Shown here one piece after another: positions 26,291 through 34,582 of a stretch of 42,408 nucleotides of DNA. Source of the stretch: Azoarcus sp. Its GTDB lineage: Bacteria; Pseudomonadota; Gammaproteobacteria; Burkholderiales; Rhodocyclaceae. The stretch covers positions 1 through 42,408 of the forward strand of contig DYFV01000044.1 of NCBI GenBank assembly GCA_020725025.1. Direction: 5' to 3'. Both the position numbers and the translations under genes were made by a program. Each line of letters opens with the position of its first letter. Position 1 is the stretch's first letter. The notes beneath the pieces were generated by a model. The model made no database searches. It saw only the letters and a list, made by a program, of their open reading frames with translations, and was not told where the DNA came from.

Positions 26291-28510
26291 ATGAAGCGCG
26301 CTGCCGGTCCGGTCGATAGCCTGCGTCCAGATGCCGGACGGTCGAGCAGCCTCCGGGTCCTGTCGCACCGCCGACCTCCTGCCACCCGGCGCGGCGCGCT
26401 CGGCCTTCTCGGGGCGGCACTTGCCTCGATCAGCGTGTCGGCGATGGGCGTCGAGATCGGCGCACCCGACGAGGATCCGTACTTCACGGACTTGCCGGTG
26501 GTCGCCTCGGTGAGCCGGCTGCCGCAGCAGCTGGCGGACGCCTCCGCCTCGGTGACGGTGATCGAGCGCGACATGATCCGCGCGAGCGGCGCGCGCGATC
26601 TCAACGACCTCTTCCGGCTGGTGCCGGGCTTCCAGACCTACCCGAACAACACCGACGCGGCGCGGGTGACCTACCACGGGCTCACCGACGAGGACTTCTC
26701 GCCGCGGGTGCAGGTGCTGGTCGACGGCCGCTCGCAGTACTCGCCGCTGTTTCGCAACGGGGTGAACTGGGCCACCGTGCCGGTGGCGCTGGAAGACATC
26801 GAGCGCATCGAGGTGGTGCGCGGCTCGAACGCGGTCTCTTACGGCTCGAACGCCTTCATGGGCGTGATCAACATCGTCACGGTGTCGCCGGCGCTGGTGC
26901 GGGGGGTGTCGGTCGGCGTCAACCGCGGCAACCAGGGCGTGCGCGACGTGACGCTGCGCGGCGGCGGGCGGCTGGGCGAGGCGGGGGGCTTCCGCGTCAC
27001 CTACCAGGCAAAGGACGACGACGGCCTCGAAGACCGGTTCGACTGGAAGGACAGCTTCGAGTCGCGGCTGGTGAACGTTCGCACCGACCTCTGGCTCTCC
27101 GATGAGGACCAGCTGCAGCTCGACCTGGGCCACATCGATGCCGTCACCGAACGGGGCCGGCTGCGGCGGGTCGGCGACGTGCTGACGGGAGGCGAGGACC
27201 CCGCGAACCCCTTCAGGGACTTCACCCAGTCCCACAGCTACTTCCAGACGCTCTGGCGCCGCGCGCTGGATCCCGACTCCGATCTGCAGCTGCGCTATTC
27301 CTATCTCGAGGATCGTGCTTCCGAGGAGCACATCGTGCGCTTCAATCCCCTGCTCATCCGGGTGGACAGCGTCGGCGACGTGGGCACGCGGCACGAGCTG
27401 GAGGGCCAGCACACGACCGCTCCGATGCCGGGGACACGCCTGGTTTGGGGGGGCGGGTATCGGCTGGACAGTCTCCGTTCCGACGACCTGCTGTACGACC
27501 AGGGCACCGTATTCCGCCGGGTGGGGCGCGTGTTCGGCAACCTGGAGTGGAAGCCGACCGAGTGGTTCACCGGTAACCTCGGGGCGGCGGCGGAGCGCGA
27601 TTCCCTGGCGGGACGCAACTTCTCGCCCCGGGCGAGCGCAGCCTTCCACCTCACGCCCGAGCACACCATCCGCCTCGGGGCCTCGCGCGCCTATCGCACG
27701 GGCAGCATCGTCGACCATCGCGGCGACCGCCGACTGGAGGCCTTCGCCTTCACCAACGGCACGCCGATTCCGAAGGGGACCTTCTTCCGGCGGGAGTTCT
27801 ACGCCGATCCCGACACGCCGCAGGAGCGCGTCAACACCGTCGAGCTCGCCTATCTCGGCGAGTGGCAGGCGCTGCGCAGCAGCCTGGACGTGCGGGTCTT
27901 CCGCGAGCGGATCCCCAACCGGCTGCTCGCCGTCGACCGCGAGCTCTTCGATCCCGCGCTGTGCGACACCGTGCCGCCCCCGGGGGTCTCGTGCACCGCT
28001 CCCGAGCGCACCGAGGCGGTCCAGCGGGTCAAGATCTCCGGCGTCGAGTACCAGTGGCGGTGGCAGCCCTTCGAAGCGACCCGGCTGCTGCTCGGCCAGG
28101 CCTTCGTCCGCATCGAGTCGTCCTTCCTGCCCGGCGCGACCGACGGTTCCGCAGCCGACAGCCTGGTCGATCCCTCCACCCGGAACAGGGTCGAGCAGCA
28201 CACCGAGCGCTCCGCGCCGCGTCGCTCGACCTCGCTGCTGCTCATGCAGAAGCTGCCCGGCGACCTCGACCTCTCGATCGCCGGCTACTGGGTCGACAGC
28301 ATGAAGTGGACCCGAAACAGCTCGGTGGACTTCTACCGGCGCTTCGATCTGCGCCTGGGCTACCCCTTCCGGATAGGCGGCCAGCGCGGCGAGGTCGCGT
28401 ACACCGCGCAATCGATCAACGGCGAGCACGGCGAATTCAGGGCGGGCGGCGACCCGGCCGACCGTGTCGTCGACACCCGTCAGTGGGTGTCGCTGCGACT
28501 TGATTTCTGA
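26291..28510 (+). CDS. TonB-dependent outer-membrane receptor, copy 1
   Basis: This 739-aa receptor has an unusually long, Arg-rich N-terminal region before its hydrophobic signal core (RRGALGLLGAALASISVSAMG, about 34-54). The plug follows (ASVSRLPQQLADASASVTVI, then LNDLFRLVPGF, VQVLVDGR, IERIEVVRGSNAVSYGSNAF, the canonical plug motif), then a 22-strand-type barrel ending in an aromatic strand ...WVSLRLDF with the required terminal Phe. The family energises uptake of siderophores, metals or carbohydrates through TonB; the substrate here is unknown. It is followed after 129 bp by a paralogue with an almost identical plug. Confidence 0.93.
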   Translation: MKRAAGPVDSLRPDAGRSSSLRVLSHRRPPATRRGALGLLGAALASISVSAMGVEIGAPDEDPYFTDLPVVASVSRLPQQLADASASVTVIERDMIRASGARDLNDLFRLVPGFQTYPNNTDAARVTYHGLTDEDFSPRVQVLVDGRSQYSPLFRNGVNWATVPVALEDIERIEVVRGSNAVSYGSNAFMGVINIVTVSPALVRGVSVGVNRGNQGVRDVTLRGGGRLGEAGGFRVTYQAKDDDGLEDRFDWKDSFESRLVNVRTDLWLSDEDQLQLDLGHIDAVTERGRLRRVGDVLTGGEDPANPFRDFTQSHSYFQTLWRRALDPDSDLQLRYSYLEDRASEEHIVRFNPLLIRVDSVGDVGTRHELEGQHTTAPMPGTRLVWGGGYRLDSLRSDDLLYDQGTVFRRVGRVFGNLEWKPTEWFTGNLGAAAERDSLAGRNFSPRASAAFHLTPEHTIRLGASRAYRTGSIVDHRGDRRLEAFAFTNGTPIPKGTFFRREFYADPDTPQERVNTVELAYLGEWQALRSSLDVRVFRERIPNRLLAVDRELFDPALCDTVPPPGVSCTAPERTEAVQRVKISGVEYQWRWQPFEATRLLLGQAFVRIESSFLPGATDGSAADSLVDPSTRNRVEQHTERSAPRRSTSLLLMQKLPGDLDLSIAGYWVDSMKWTRNSSVDFYRRFDLRLGYPFRIGGQRGEVAYTAQSINGEHGEFRAGGDPADRVVDTRQWVSLRLDF
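26493..26985 (+). repeat. Identical 493-bp plug segment, copy 1
   Basis: Every base from 26493 to 26985 equals the base 2319 positions downstream (28812-29304). The flanks on both sides quickly show substitutions. See the second copy and the finding on gene conversion. Confidence 0.95.
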
Positions 28511-28639
28511 TTCCTTTTCCCATTCAACGACCGCCCGGGAGGCGTGCGCGCCCGTCAGCCATTGACGCGGGGGGCGGCGTCCGCCGATACTGCGGCGCGG
28601 CCCGGTCATCCAAACCTCATGAGATCAACCGAAGGACAT

Positions 28640-30832
28640 ATGCCGACGAGCCTGCCGGCGCACCCCGCGTGTTTCCCGAAGTCATGCTCCGGCTTGCCGA
28701 AGCGTGATGCCGCGCGCCGTCGGCGTGCCGCTCGTCTCGCGCTCGCCGTCTGGGGCGCGCTGCCTGCGCTCGCCGGTGCGGCACTCGACGAGGATCCGTA
28801 CTTCACCGACCTGCCGGTGGTCGCCTCGGTGAGCCGGCTGCCGCAGCAGCTGGCGGACGCCTCCGCCTCGGTGACGGTGATCGAGCGCGACATGATCCGC
28901 GCGAGCGGCGCGCGCGATCTCAACGACCTCTTCCGGCTGGTGCCGGGCTTCCAGACCTACCCGAACAACACCGACGCGGCGCGGGTGACCTACCACGGGC
29001 TCACCGACGAGGACTTCTCGCCGCGGGTGCAGGTGCTGGTCGACGGCCGCTCGCAGTACTCGCCGCTGTTTCGCAACGGGGTGAACTGGGCCACCGTGCC
29101 GGTGGCGCTGGAAGACATCGAGCGCATCGAGGTGGTGCGCGGCTCGAACGCGGTCTCTTACGGCTCGAACGCCTTCATGGGCGTGATCAACATCGTCACG
29201 GTGTCGCCGGCGCTGGTGCGGGGGGTGTCGGTCGGCGTCAACCGCGGCAACCAGGGCGTGCGCGACGTGACGCTGCGCGGCGGCGGGCGGCTGGGCGAGG
29301 CGGGCGACTTCCGCGTCACCTACCAGGCAAAGAACGACGACGGCTTCGAAGACCAGTTCGACTGGAAGGACAGCTTCGAGTCGCGGCTGGTGAACGTGCG
29401 GACCGACCTCTGGCTCTCCGACGAGGACCAGCTGCAGGTCGATCTCGGGCACATCGATGCCGTCACCCTGCGCGGGCGGCTGAACAACGAGAAGGTCGTC
29501 ATCAACGGTGTGCGGACCAAGGTGCTCACCGGCGGCGAGGATCCGGAAAACCCGTTCCGGGACTTCACCCAGTCCAACAGCTATTTCCAGCTCGGCTGGC
29601 GCCGCGCGCTGGACCCGGGCTCGGATTTCCAGCTGCGCTATGCCTACATCGACGACCGCGGCTCGGAAGCGCACGTGGAGCGCGACGAGGATGGAAACCT
29701 GTTCTATGTCGACGCCTTCGGCGACCGCGGCACGCGGCACGAGCTCGAGGGGCAGCACACCCTGACGCCGAGCGACGCGACCCGCGTCGTATGGGGTGCC
29801 GGCTACCGGCTGGACAGCCTGCGTTCGGACACCTATCTGCAGGGACAGGGAGCAGTCTATCGTCGTGTCGCCCGCGTCTTCGGCAATCTGGAGTGGAAGC
29901 CGACCGAGTGGTTCACCGGCAACCTGGGCGCCGCGAAGGAATACGACTCGCTCGCCGGTCGCAATTTCTCGCCGCGCGCGAGCGCCAGCCTGCACCTCGG
30001 GCCCGAGCACACCCTGCGCGTTGCTGCCTCGCGCGCCTACCGCACGGGCGGCACGGTGGACTATCGGGGCGAGTGGCGCATGTCGCCCATCTCGAGCACG
30101 AACACGCCCCAGCCCTTCGCGCTCGAGTTCCTCGGCGATCCCGACATGGAGCAGGAGGAGATCACCACCGTCGAGCTGGGCTATCTCGGCGAGTGGCAGT
30201 CGCTGCGCAGCAGCCTGGACGTGCGGGTGTTCCGCGAGCGGATCCCGAACCGTATCCTCGGCGCGACGCGCGACCTCACCGGCTCGCCCGTCTGCGACGA
30301 TCCCCTGCTCGTGGGCCGCTGTCGGGCGGATTTCTCGACCCCCATCCAGCGGGTGAAGATCGAAGGCGTGGAGTACCAATGGCGCTGGCAGCCGCTGCGC
30401 AATACGCGGCTCATGCTCAGTCAGGCCTTCATCACGATCGATTCGGAGTACCTGCCTGAGGTCCTGAGCGCCCCGGTCACGACCTTCGCCAGCGCCAGCC
30501 GGCGGGAGGATATCCACGAGCATACCGAACGCTCGGCGCCGCGGCGCTCCACCTCGCTGCTCCTCATCCAGAAGCTGCCCTACGGGCTGGACCTGTCGGT
30601 GGCGGGCTACTGGGTGGACGACATGAAGTGGACCCGCAACACTTCGGTGGACTTCTACCGGCGCTTCGATGCGCGCCTGGGCTATCCCTTCGAGATCGGC
30701 GGGCAGCGGGGCGAGATCGCCTACACGGCTCAGTCCCTCAACGGCGCGCACGGCGAGTTCAAGGCCGACGGCGATCCGGCCGACCGCGTGGTCGACACCC
30801 GTCATTGGGTGACGCTGCGGCTCGATTTCTAG
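28640..30832 (+). CDS. TonB-dependent outer-membrane receptor, copy 2
   Basis: This 730-aa paralogue of the preceding receptor shares a 493-bp perfectly identical plug segment with it (28812-29304) and then diverges through the barrel, with a 10-residue-longer loop around NNEKVVINGVRTKVLTGG. It ends ...WVTLRLDF, keeping the C-terminal Phe signature. The start at 28640 is preceded by GAAGGA; an in-frame ATG at 28544 would add 32 residues of non-signal sequence. The signal peptide core is RLALAVWGALPALAGAAL. The divergent barrel loops suggest the two receptors recognise different ligands or variants of one ligand. Confidence 0.93.
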   Translation: MPTSLPAHPACFPKSCSGLPKRDAARRRRAARLALAVWGALPALAGAALDEDPYFTDLPVVASVSRLPQQLADASASVTVIERDMIRASGARDLNDLFRLVPGFQTYPNNTDAARVTYHGLTDEDFSPRVQVLVDGRSQYSPLFRNGVNWATVPVALEDIERIEVVRGSNAVSYGSNAFMGVINIVTVSPALVRGVSVGVNRGNQGVRDVTLRGGGRLGEAGDFRVTYQAKNDDGFEDQFDWKDSFESRLVNVRTDLWLSDEDQLQVDLGHIDAVTLRGRLNNEKVVINGVRTKVLTGGEDPENPFRDFTQSNSYFQLGWRRALDPGSDFQLRYAYIDDRGSEAHVERDEDGNLFYVDAFGDRGTRHELEGQHTLTPSDATRVVWGAGYRLDSLRSDTYLQGQGAVYRRVARVFGNLEWKPTEWFTGNLGAAKEYDSLAGRNFSPRASASLHLGPEHTLRVAASRAYRTGGTVDYRGEWRMSPISSTNTPQPFALEFLGDPDMEQEEITTVELGYLGEWQSLRSSLDVRVFRERIPNRILGATRDLTGSPVCDDPLLVGRCRADFSTPIQRVKIEGVEYQWRWQPLRNTRLMLSQAFITIDSEYLPEVLSAPVTTFASASRREDIHEHTERSAPRRSTSLLLIQKLPYGLDLSVAGYWVDDMKWTRNTSVDFYRRFDARLGYPFEIGGQRGEIAYTAQSLNGAHGEFKADGDPADRVVDTRHWVTLRLDF
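28812..29304 (+). repeat. Identical 493-bp plug segment, copy 2
   Basis: This is the second copy of the identical stretch inside the tandem TonB receptors, encoding about residues 70-235 of the plug and first strands. Perfect identity at all codon positions next to a strongly divergent 3' half means recent homogenisation. Confidence 0.95.
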
Positions 30833-30873
30833 AACGCGCCCGGCGGCTGCGCGCTCCTACGGGCAGTGCAGTT

Positions 30874-31302
30874 TCAATAGTGCAGCTCGATGATCTGGGC
30901 GTTGTCTCCGGGATGGAGCTCGAACGCACAGTCGGCGAACGCCGGTGCGCCGGACACTTCCGGATTGTTGGACAGTCCCCAGCCCTCGCTGGGGAACAGG
31001 CCCAGCAGGCGGTCGAGCCGTCCGTCGTCGTCCTCGTCGTGCCAGGCGAGCACGGCGTAGCGGCCGGGCTCGAGGCCTGCCATGTGAACGCTGCGCTGGC
31101 CCAGCGCGGCCGGCGTGTCGGCGAGCAGCACCGCCTCGCCGTCCTTGCAGAAGGTCGCGGTGTCGCGGTACAGGGCCACGCGCAGCGTGCCCTGGCCATG
31201 GCGGACGCCGGCCAGTTTCACCTCCAGGCGGGCGTCCCCGGCGTGCGCGAGGCTCGCGGCAACGAGCACGAGCCCCGCCGCGGCCGCGCGCCGACGTGTC
31301 AC
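30874..31302 (-). CDS. DUF2141-like exported protein
   Basis: This 142-aa protein has a signal peptide (RRRAAAAGLVLVAASLAHA) and a mature part that fits DUF2141: LEVKLAGVRHGQGTLRVALY, HMAGLEPGRYAVLAWHDEDDDGRLDRLLGLFPSEGWGLSNN, then FELHPGDNAQIIELHY. The acidic HDEDDDGRLD looks like a calcium-type loop. DUF2141 has an immunoglobulin/transthyretin-like fold and no settled function. The GTG start overlaps the cytochrome b stop (GTGA). It is the last gene of the Rieske/octaheme operon and converges on TonB receptor 2 with only 41 bp between. Confidence 0.8.
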   Translation of the reverse strand: MTRRRAAAAGLVLVAASLAHAGDARLEVKLAGVRHGQGTLRVALYRDTATFCKDGEAVLLADTPAALGQRSVHMAGLEPGRYAVLAWHDEDDDGRLDRLLGLFPSEGWGLSNNPEVSGAPAFADCAFELHPGDNAQIIELHY

Positions 31303-31934
31303 CGGGCGCGCTCCTCGCCTTCCTCGTGCAACTCCTCCCAGCCGGTGATCATGGACTTGATGTGGGCGAACACCGTGTGGCCGGTCGTGGTGAGATAGAC
31401 GTGCACGATGAAGAAGATGAGCATCATGAAGGCGCCCGCGGTGTGCGCCGTGGCCACCCACTCCAGCGAAAGCCAGCCGTCGACGCCCATGTCCTTCCAG
31501 TAGGCGAAGAACAGGTAGAGCAGGCCGGAGATCCAGATCACCGGCGAGACGACCGCGAGCAGCGCGAGATAGGCGAGGCGCTGCAGCGGGTTGTGCTTCT
31601 TCTGCACCGTCTTGCGGTAGGGATGGGGCGCGTTGCGGAAGATGCCCCAGGCGTAGTAGCGCACCATGGCGTCCACCTTCTTCAGGGTGGGCAGGTACTG
31701 CTTCCACTCGCCGGTGGTGAATTGCCAGAAGATGGTGAAGGCCCACAGCACCAGCAGGGACCACGCCGCCAGGGTGTGCAGCTCCACCGCGCGCTGGAAG
31801 CCGAAGTTCTCGTAGGCGCCGTGGATCTCGAAGCCGGTGATCAGCATGAAGATGATGAGGGCGGCCTGCGACCAGTGCCAGAAGCGCTCGTAGCGCTTGA
31901 AAACGTAGATGCGTTGCGGGTTGTGCTCGGCCAT
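31299..31934 (-). CDS. Cytochrome b (thiosulfate reductase/FdnI-like membrane subunit)
   Basis: This 211-aa membrane protein has four predicted helices and the His pattern of the cytochrome b561/FdnI/PhsC family: YERFWHWSQAALIIFMLITGFEIHG (two His), VELHTLAAWSLLVLWAF, and TAHTAGAFMMLIFFIVHVYLTTTGHT. Such subunits carry two b haems and exchange electrons between quinol and a periplasmic cytochrome. Its ATG lies one base after the octaheme cytochrome stop, so the two are certainly coexpressed and probably form a complex. Confidence 0.9.
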   Translation of the reverse strand: MAEHNPQRIYVFKRYERFWHWSQAALIIFMLITGFEIHGAYENFGFQRAVELHTLAAWSLLVLWAFTIFWQFTTGEWKQYLPTLKKVDAMVRYYAWGIFRNAPHPYRKTVQKKHNPLQRLAYLALLAVVSPVIWISGLLYLFFAYWKDMGVDGWLSLEWVATAHTAGAFMMLIFFIVHVYLTTTGHTVFAHIKSMITGWEELHEEGEERAR

Positions 31935-31935
31935 G

Positions 31936-33513
31936 TCAGTTCCCCTTCCGTTTCATCACGATGCGCAGGACGGCGTGGACCAGCACGCCGAAGAGGGCTG
32001 CTGCGGCGGCGAGCCAGCCGATGCGGTCGAGCCAGGGATTGGCGCTTGCGCCGGGCAGCCATACGCCGGGGACACCGGCGAGGCGTCCCTGCGCGCTGTG
32101 GCACTCCTGGCAGGTCACCGCCTGATCCTTCGGCGCGACCATGTGGGTGATGGGCCACAGCATGCGGGTACGGACGAAGTCGAACTTGCCGCTGTAGGGC
32201 AGGCCGCTGCCTTCGGCGCCGGCGGCGAGTGCCTTGTCCCAGTCGAAGTTGAACCAGAACGCGGTGTCGTCGGGGATGGCGGTGTGGGGCACGAGCAGGT
32301 GCAGGTGCTCGGTGTCGTAGGGCTGCCGGCCGTGGAAGACCTTCACCGGCCAGATGCGGGCGTTCGGATCGTCCGGGCTGCCGTGGAAGGTGTTGATGGG
32401 CACTTCGGCGGTGGGGTCGATCTTCGTGTCGGGCTGGGTGTAGCTCACGGTCCCGTTGAACCAGAGGTATTGGGGAACGACGTTGGCGCCGAGGGTGAAA
32501 TCGCCCTTCTTGCTGTCGTAGATCACGTGCCCGTGCTCGTCCTTCTTCTGGATCGGCTTGCCCTCGGGCGTAAGGCGCCCGGCGGTCGACCAGTCCCAGG
32601 CCATCTTGGTCGACACGCCGCCGCGGGCGAATTCGGGGATGTGGCAGGTCTGGCAGGCGAGCTTGTCGGTGTGCGCGTTGAGCCGCTCGGCGTGGAGGAG
32701 GCCTTCCTTGTGCGGCTTGTCGCCATGGCAGTTCTGACAGGTGGCGGGGCTGCGGTCGGTCTTCTTGCCGCGCAGGGCCGGCGGATGCGGATCGGACGCG
32801 GTCATCTCGATGCGACTGCCGGCGACCTTGTGCTCGTGGGTCTGGTGACAGTCGCTGCAGCTCATGTTCGCCCCGTCCTCCGCCATGTGGACGTCGAGCT
32901 CGCGGGGAGGCTTGTTGAGCGAGGAGTCGAGGTCGCCGTGCTTCACGCCGTCGCCGCCGCCGCCGTTGTAGTGGCAGGCGCCGCAGGTCTCGCGGCTGGT
33001 GGCGCCCACGTTCTGCGCGACCTTGGCGAGATCGGTCGGCCCGAAGAACTTGCCGGACCCGGGCGGGTACTCGGTGCGCTCGTAGGCCGGGTGGCCTGCG
33101 AGTCCCAACACCTTCTTGTAGCCGCCGGTGTTGTGACAGGCGAGGCAATCGACCTTGTCCTCGGCCTTGAAATCGAAGCTCGCGTCCTTCCAGCCGTAGC
33201 CCACATGGCAGGACTGGCAGAAGGCCTCGTTGCTGCGGTCGCCGATGCAGAAGGCGTTCAGCATGGTCTTCTTGCCGAGCTTCTGGCCGGTGGCGGGGTT
33301 CTCGTACTCCCAGGTCCAGTGGCGCGTCGCCATGACCTGCCTGGATGCTTCGGTATGGCACTTGAGGCAGGCGCGGGTGACCTCCTCGCCGCTCGCGAAC
33401 GGTCCCTCGAGTTCCTCGAACTTGCTGTGGTCGGCGGTGGCGCCTGCCGCCGGCCCGGCGAACAGGGCCAGACAGGCGAGCAGTAAGCCGCCTAACCGGA
33501 TGATGGGTCGCAT
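31936..33513 (-). CDS. Octaheme cytochrome c, tetrathionate reductase family
   Basis: This 525-aa protein has a signal peptide (about 1-24) and eight CXXCH haem motifs at C49, C99, C123, C177, C219, C259, C287 and C469. The neighbourhood of the second and third (NAFCIGDRSNEAFCQSCH, GYGWKD, VDCLACHNTGGYKK) is the signature of the Shewanella OTR-type family, whose purified member reduces tetrathionate, nitrite and hydroxylamine in vitro. Unlike soluble OTR, it ends in a membrane helix (WLAAAAALFGVLVHAVLRIV) with a basic tail, so it is anchored facing the periplasm. AGGAGGAG precedes the start. Rieske upstream and cytochrome b one base downstream suggest a quinol-linked complex. Confidence 0.92.
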   Translation of the reverse strand: MRPIIRLGGLLLACLALFAGPAAGATADHSKFEELEGPFASGEEVTRACLKCHTEASRQVMATRHWTWEYENPATGQKLGKKTMLNAFCIGDRSNEAFCQSCHVGYGWKDASFDFKAEDKVDCLACHNTGGYKKVLGLAGHPAYERTEYPPGSGKFFGPTDLAKVAQNVGATSRETCGACHYNGGGGDGVKHGDLDSSLNKPPRELDVHMAEDGANMSCSDCHQTHEHKVAGSRIEMTASDPHPPALRGKKTDRSPATCQNCHGDKPHKEGLLHAERLNAHTDKLACQTCHIPEFARGGVSTKMAWDWSTAGRLTPEGKPIQKKDEHGHVIYDSKKGDFTLGANVVPQYLWFNGTVSYTQPDTKIDPTAEVPINTFHGSPDDPNARIWPVKVFHGRQPYDTEHLHLLVPHTAIPDDTAFWFNFDWDKALAAGAEGSGLPYSGKFDFVRTRMLWPITHMVAPKDQAVTCQECHSAQGRLAGVPGVWLPGASANPWLDRIGWLAAAAALFGVLVHAVLRIVMKRKGN

Positions 33514-33579
33514 GGGTCTCCTCCTGTGGATGTGGAAGGGGCGAGCCGCCGGATCGAGCCGTCCGGCTGTCGCGCGCCC

Positions 33580-34170
33580 CTATGCCTGGGTGCTGTCGTC
33601 CTCGCCGATCAGGAGCGTGCCGGCAGAGAGCCACTTGTGCGGCGGGATTTCGAGATTGACCGGTGCCGGCTGGCTCAGGAACACGCGCCCGGACAGGTCG
33701 AAAATGGAGCCGTGGCAGGGACAGAGGAAGCCGCCGGGCCAGTCTGCCGACATGCCGCTCGCCTCGCCCGCCTTGAACTTCTCCGACGGGGAACAGCCGA
33801 GGTGAGTGCAGATCCCGATCACCACCAGGTATTCGGGATTGATGGAGCGGTGCCGGTTCCTGGCGTAGTCGGGCTGCATCGGCTCGTTCGATTCTGGGTC
33901 CGCGAGCCGCGACTCGTGTCCGGACAGCGCATCGAGCATCCCGGGGGTGCGGCGCAGGATCCATACGGGCTTGCCGCGCCATTCCACCGTCTTCATCTCG
34001 CCGGGAAGCAGTGCGCTGACATCGGCCTCCACCGGAGCGCCTGCCGCGCGCGCGCGTTCGGAAGGGGTGAGGCTGGCGACGAAGGGTACGGCAGTGGCCG
34101 CAGTGGCGACCACACCCGCGCCGGAGGTGGCGATCAACAGTCGCCGGCGATCCTGGGCAATGTCGGACAC
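33580..34170 (-). CDS. Rieske [2Fe-2S] protein, PetA-like
   Basis: This 196-aa protein has a twin-arginine-type anchor (QDRRRLLIATSGAGVVATAA) and the Rieske cluster boxes C121-T-H-L-G-C126 and C150-P-C-H-G153-S, with the ubiquinol-cytochrome c reductase type insert between them. The GTG start at 34170 is preferred because GGGAGAG lies eight bases upstream and the length equals normal PetA; the frame stays open upstream. No petB or petC (cytochrome bc1) gene is nearby; its partners in the operon are the octaheme cytochrome and cytochrome b. That makes it an orphan Rieske protein dedicated to this module, or the cell's bc1 Rieske displaced from its operon. Confidence 0.92.
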   Translation of the reverse strand: MSDIAQDRRRLLIATSGAGVVATAATAVPFVASLTPSERARAAGAPVEADVSALLPGEMKTVEWRGKPVWILRRTPGMLDALSGHESRLADPESNEPMQPDYARNRHRSINPEYLVVIGICTHLGCSPSEKFKAGEASGMSADWPGGFLCPCHGSIFDLSGRVFLSQPAPVNLEIPPHKWLSAGTLLIGEDDSTQA

Positions 34171-34194
34171 GATCTGCTCTCCCTCGCATGGACG

Positions 34195-34219
34195 AAAAAA
34201 AGGGGCATCAGGGATGCCC
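34195..34219 (-). terminator. Factor-independent terminator in the Rieske leader (attenuator)
   Basis: On the minus strand GGGCATC-CCT-GATGCCC (34219-34203) forms a perfect 7-bp stem followed by C and seven T (34201-34195). It points toward the Rieske operon and ends only 24 bp before the GTG at 34170. Because the upstream neighbour is divergent, there is no upstream gene for it to terminate; it must act inside the operon leader. Confidence 0.7.
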
Positions 34220-34236
34220 GCTAAAAAAGAAGCGGG
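34217..34236 (-). promoter_or_regulatory. Competing leader hairpin
   Basis: CCCGCT pairs with AGCGGG (34231-34236 with 34217-34222 in transcript order) around an 8-base U-rich loop. It uses three bases of the terminator's 5' arm, so the two hairpins cannot form together; this one is made first and could act as an antiterminator. Confidence 0.5.
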
Positions 34237-34253
34237 GGCTGGAGGAGACGCAT
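34221..34253 (-). CDS. Possible 10-residue leader peptide
   Basis: An ATG at 34253 opens a frame MRLLQPPLLF ending in TAG inside the competing hairpin. Its position, immediately before the hairpin pair and terminator, is that of an attenuation leader peptide. The Shine-Dalgarno is weak (GGACGAAACG). Four Leu and a Pro-Pro pair are the only candidate stall signals. It may be chance; short frames are frequent. Confidence 0.3.
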   Translation of the reverse strand: MRLLQPPLLF

Positions 34254-34336
34254 CGTTTCGTCCGCTGCCGGGGGGTCGGGGGCGTCGAGGTGACGTGGCA
34301 GCGTCCGTCGGGGCACGGGGCCCCCGCTTCACACTT

Positions 34337-34385
34337 CCTATATCAAGGAGCGTGCCAGGCGGCGTCAAGTGCGATAATGTATCGC
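34337..34385. promoter_or_regulatory. Candidate Rieske-operon promoter and adjacent palindrome
   Basis: On the minus strand TTGACG (34368-34363) and TATAGG (34342-34337) resemble -35 and -10 boxes but with a long 20-bp spacing. Directly upstream lies a perfect inverted repeat GCGATA-ATG-TATCGC (34371-34385). If used, the leader would be about 160 nt. A regulator compensating for the poor spacing would be expected to bind the palindrome. The rest of 34171-34582 shows no gene. Confidence 0.35.
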
Positions 34386-34582
34386 GTAATCAATGGCTTA
34401 AATATGCTGGCGGAGCTGCGCTGCGCGCGTCGGGGTTCTGCCACGCTGCCACTCGCGGCCGAATTGGCAGGAAGTACGGCGGCAGTTGGCAGTCCTGAAC
34501 TCTTGCCCGCAGGCGGTCTCTGAACGGCAACGGAAGCCCGATCCGGCAAGGGGCATCCGGGTCCCGTGCAAGGAGTCCGCCC

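Noticed and set aside
26493..29304. The duplicated 493-bp segment as an insertion sequence or mobile element
   Set aside because: It is internal coding sequence of two homologous receptors, with no terminal inverted repeats, target duplication or transposase.
31841..34189. A 782-codon minus-strand frame overlapping the octaheme cytochrome
   Set aside because: It is a shifted frame of the cytochrome and Rieske genes, with Arg/Pro/His-rich low-complexity composition and no CXXCH motifs.
34243..34253. Leader peptide as an amino-acid-starvation sensor for Leu biosynthesis
   Set aside because: The downstream operon is respiratory, not biosynthetic; four Leu in ten codons is weak evidence, so only a general attenuator is proposed.
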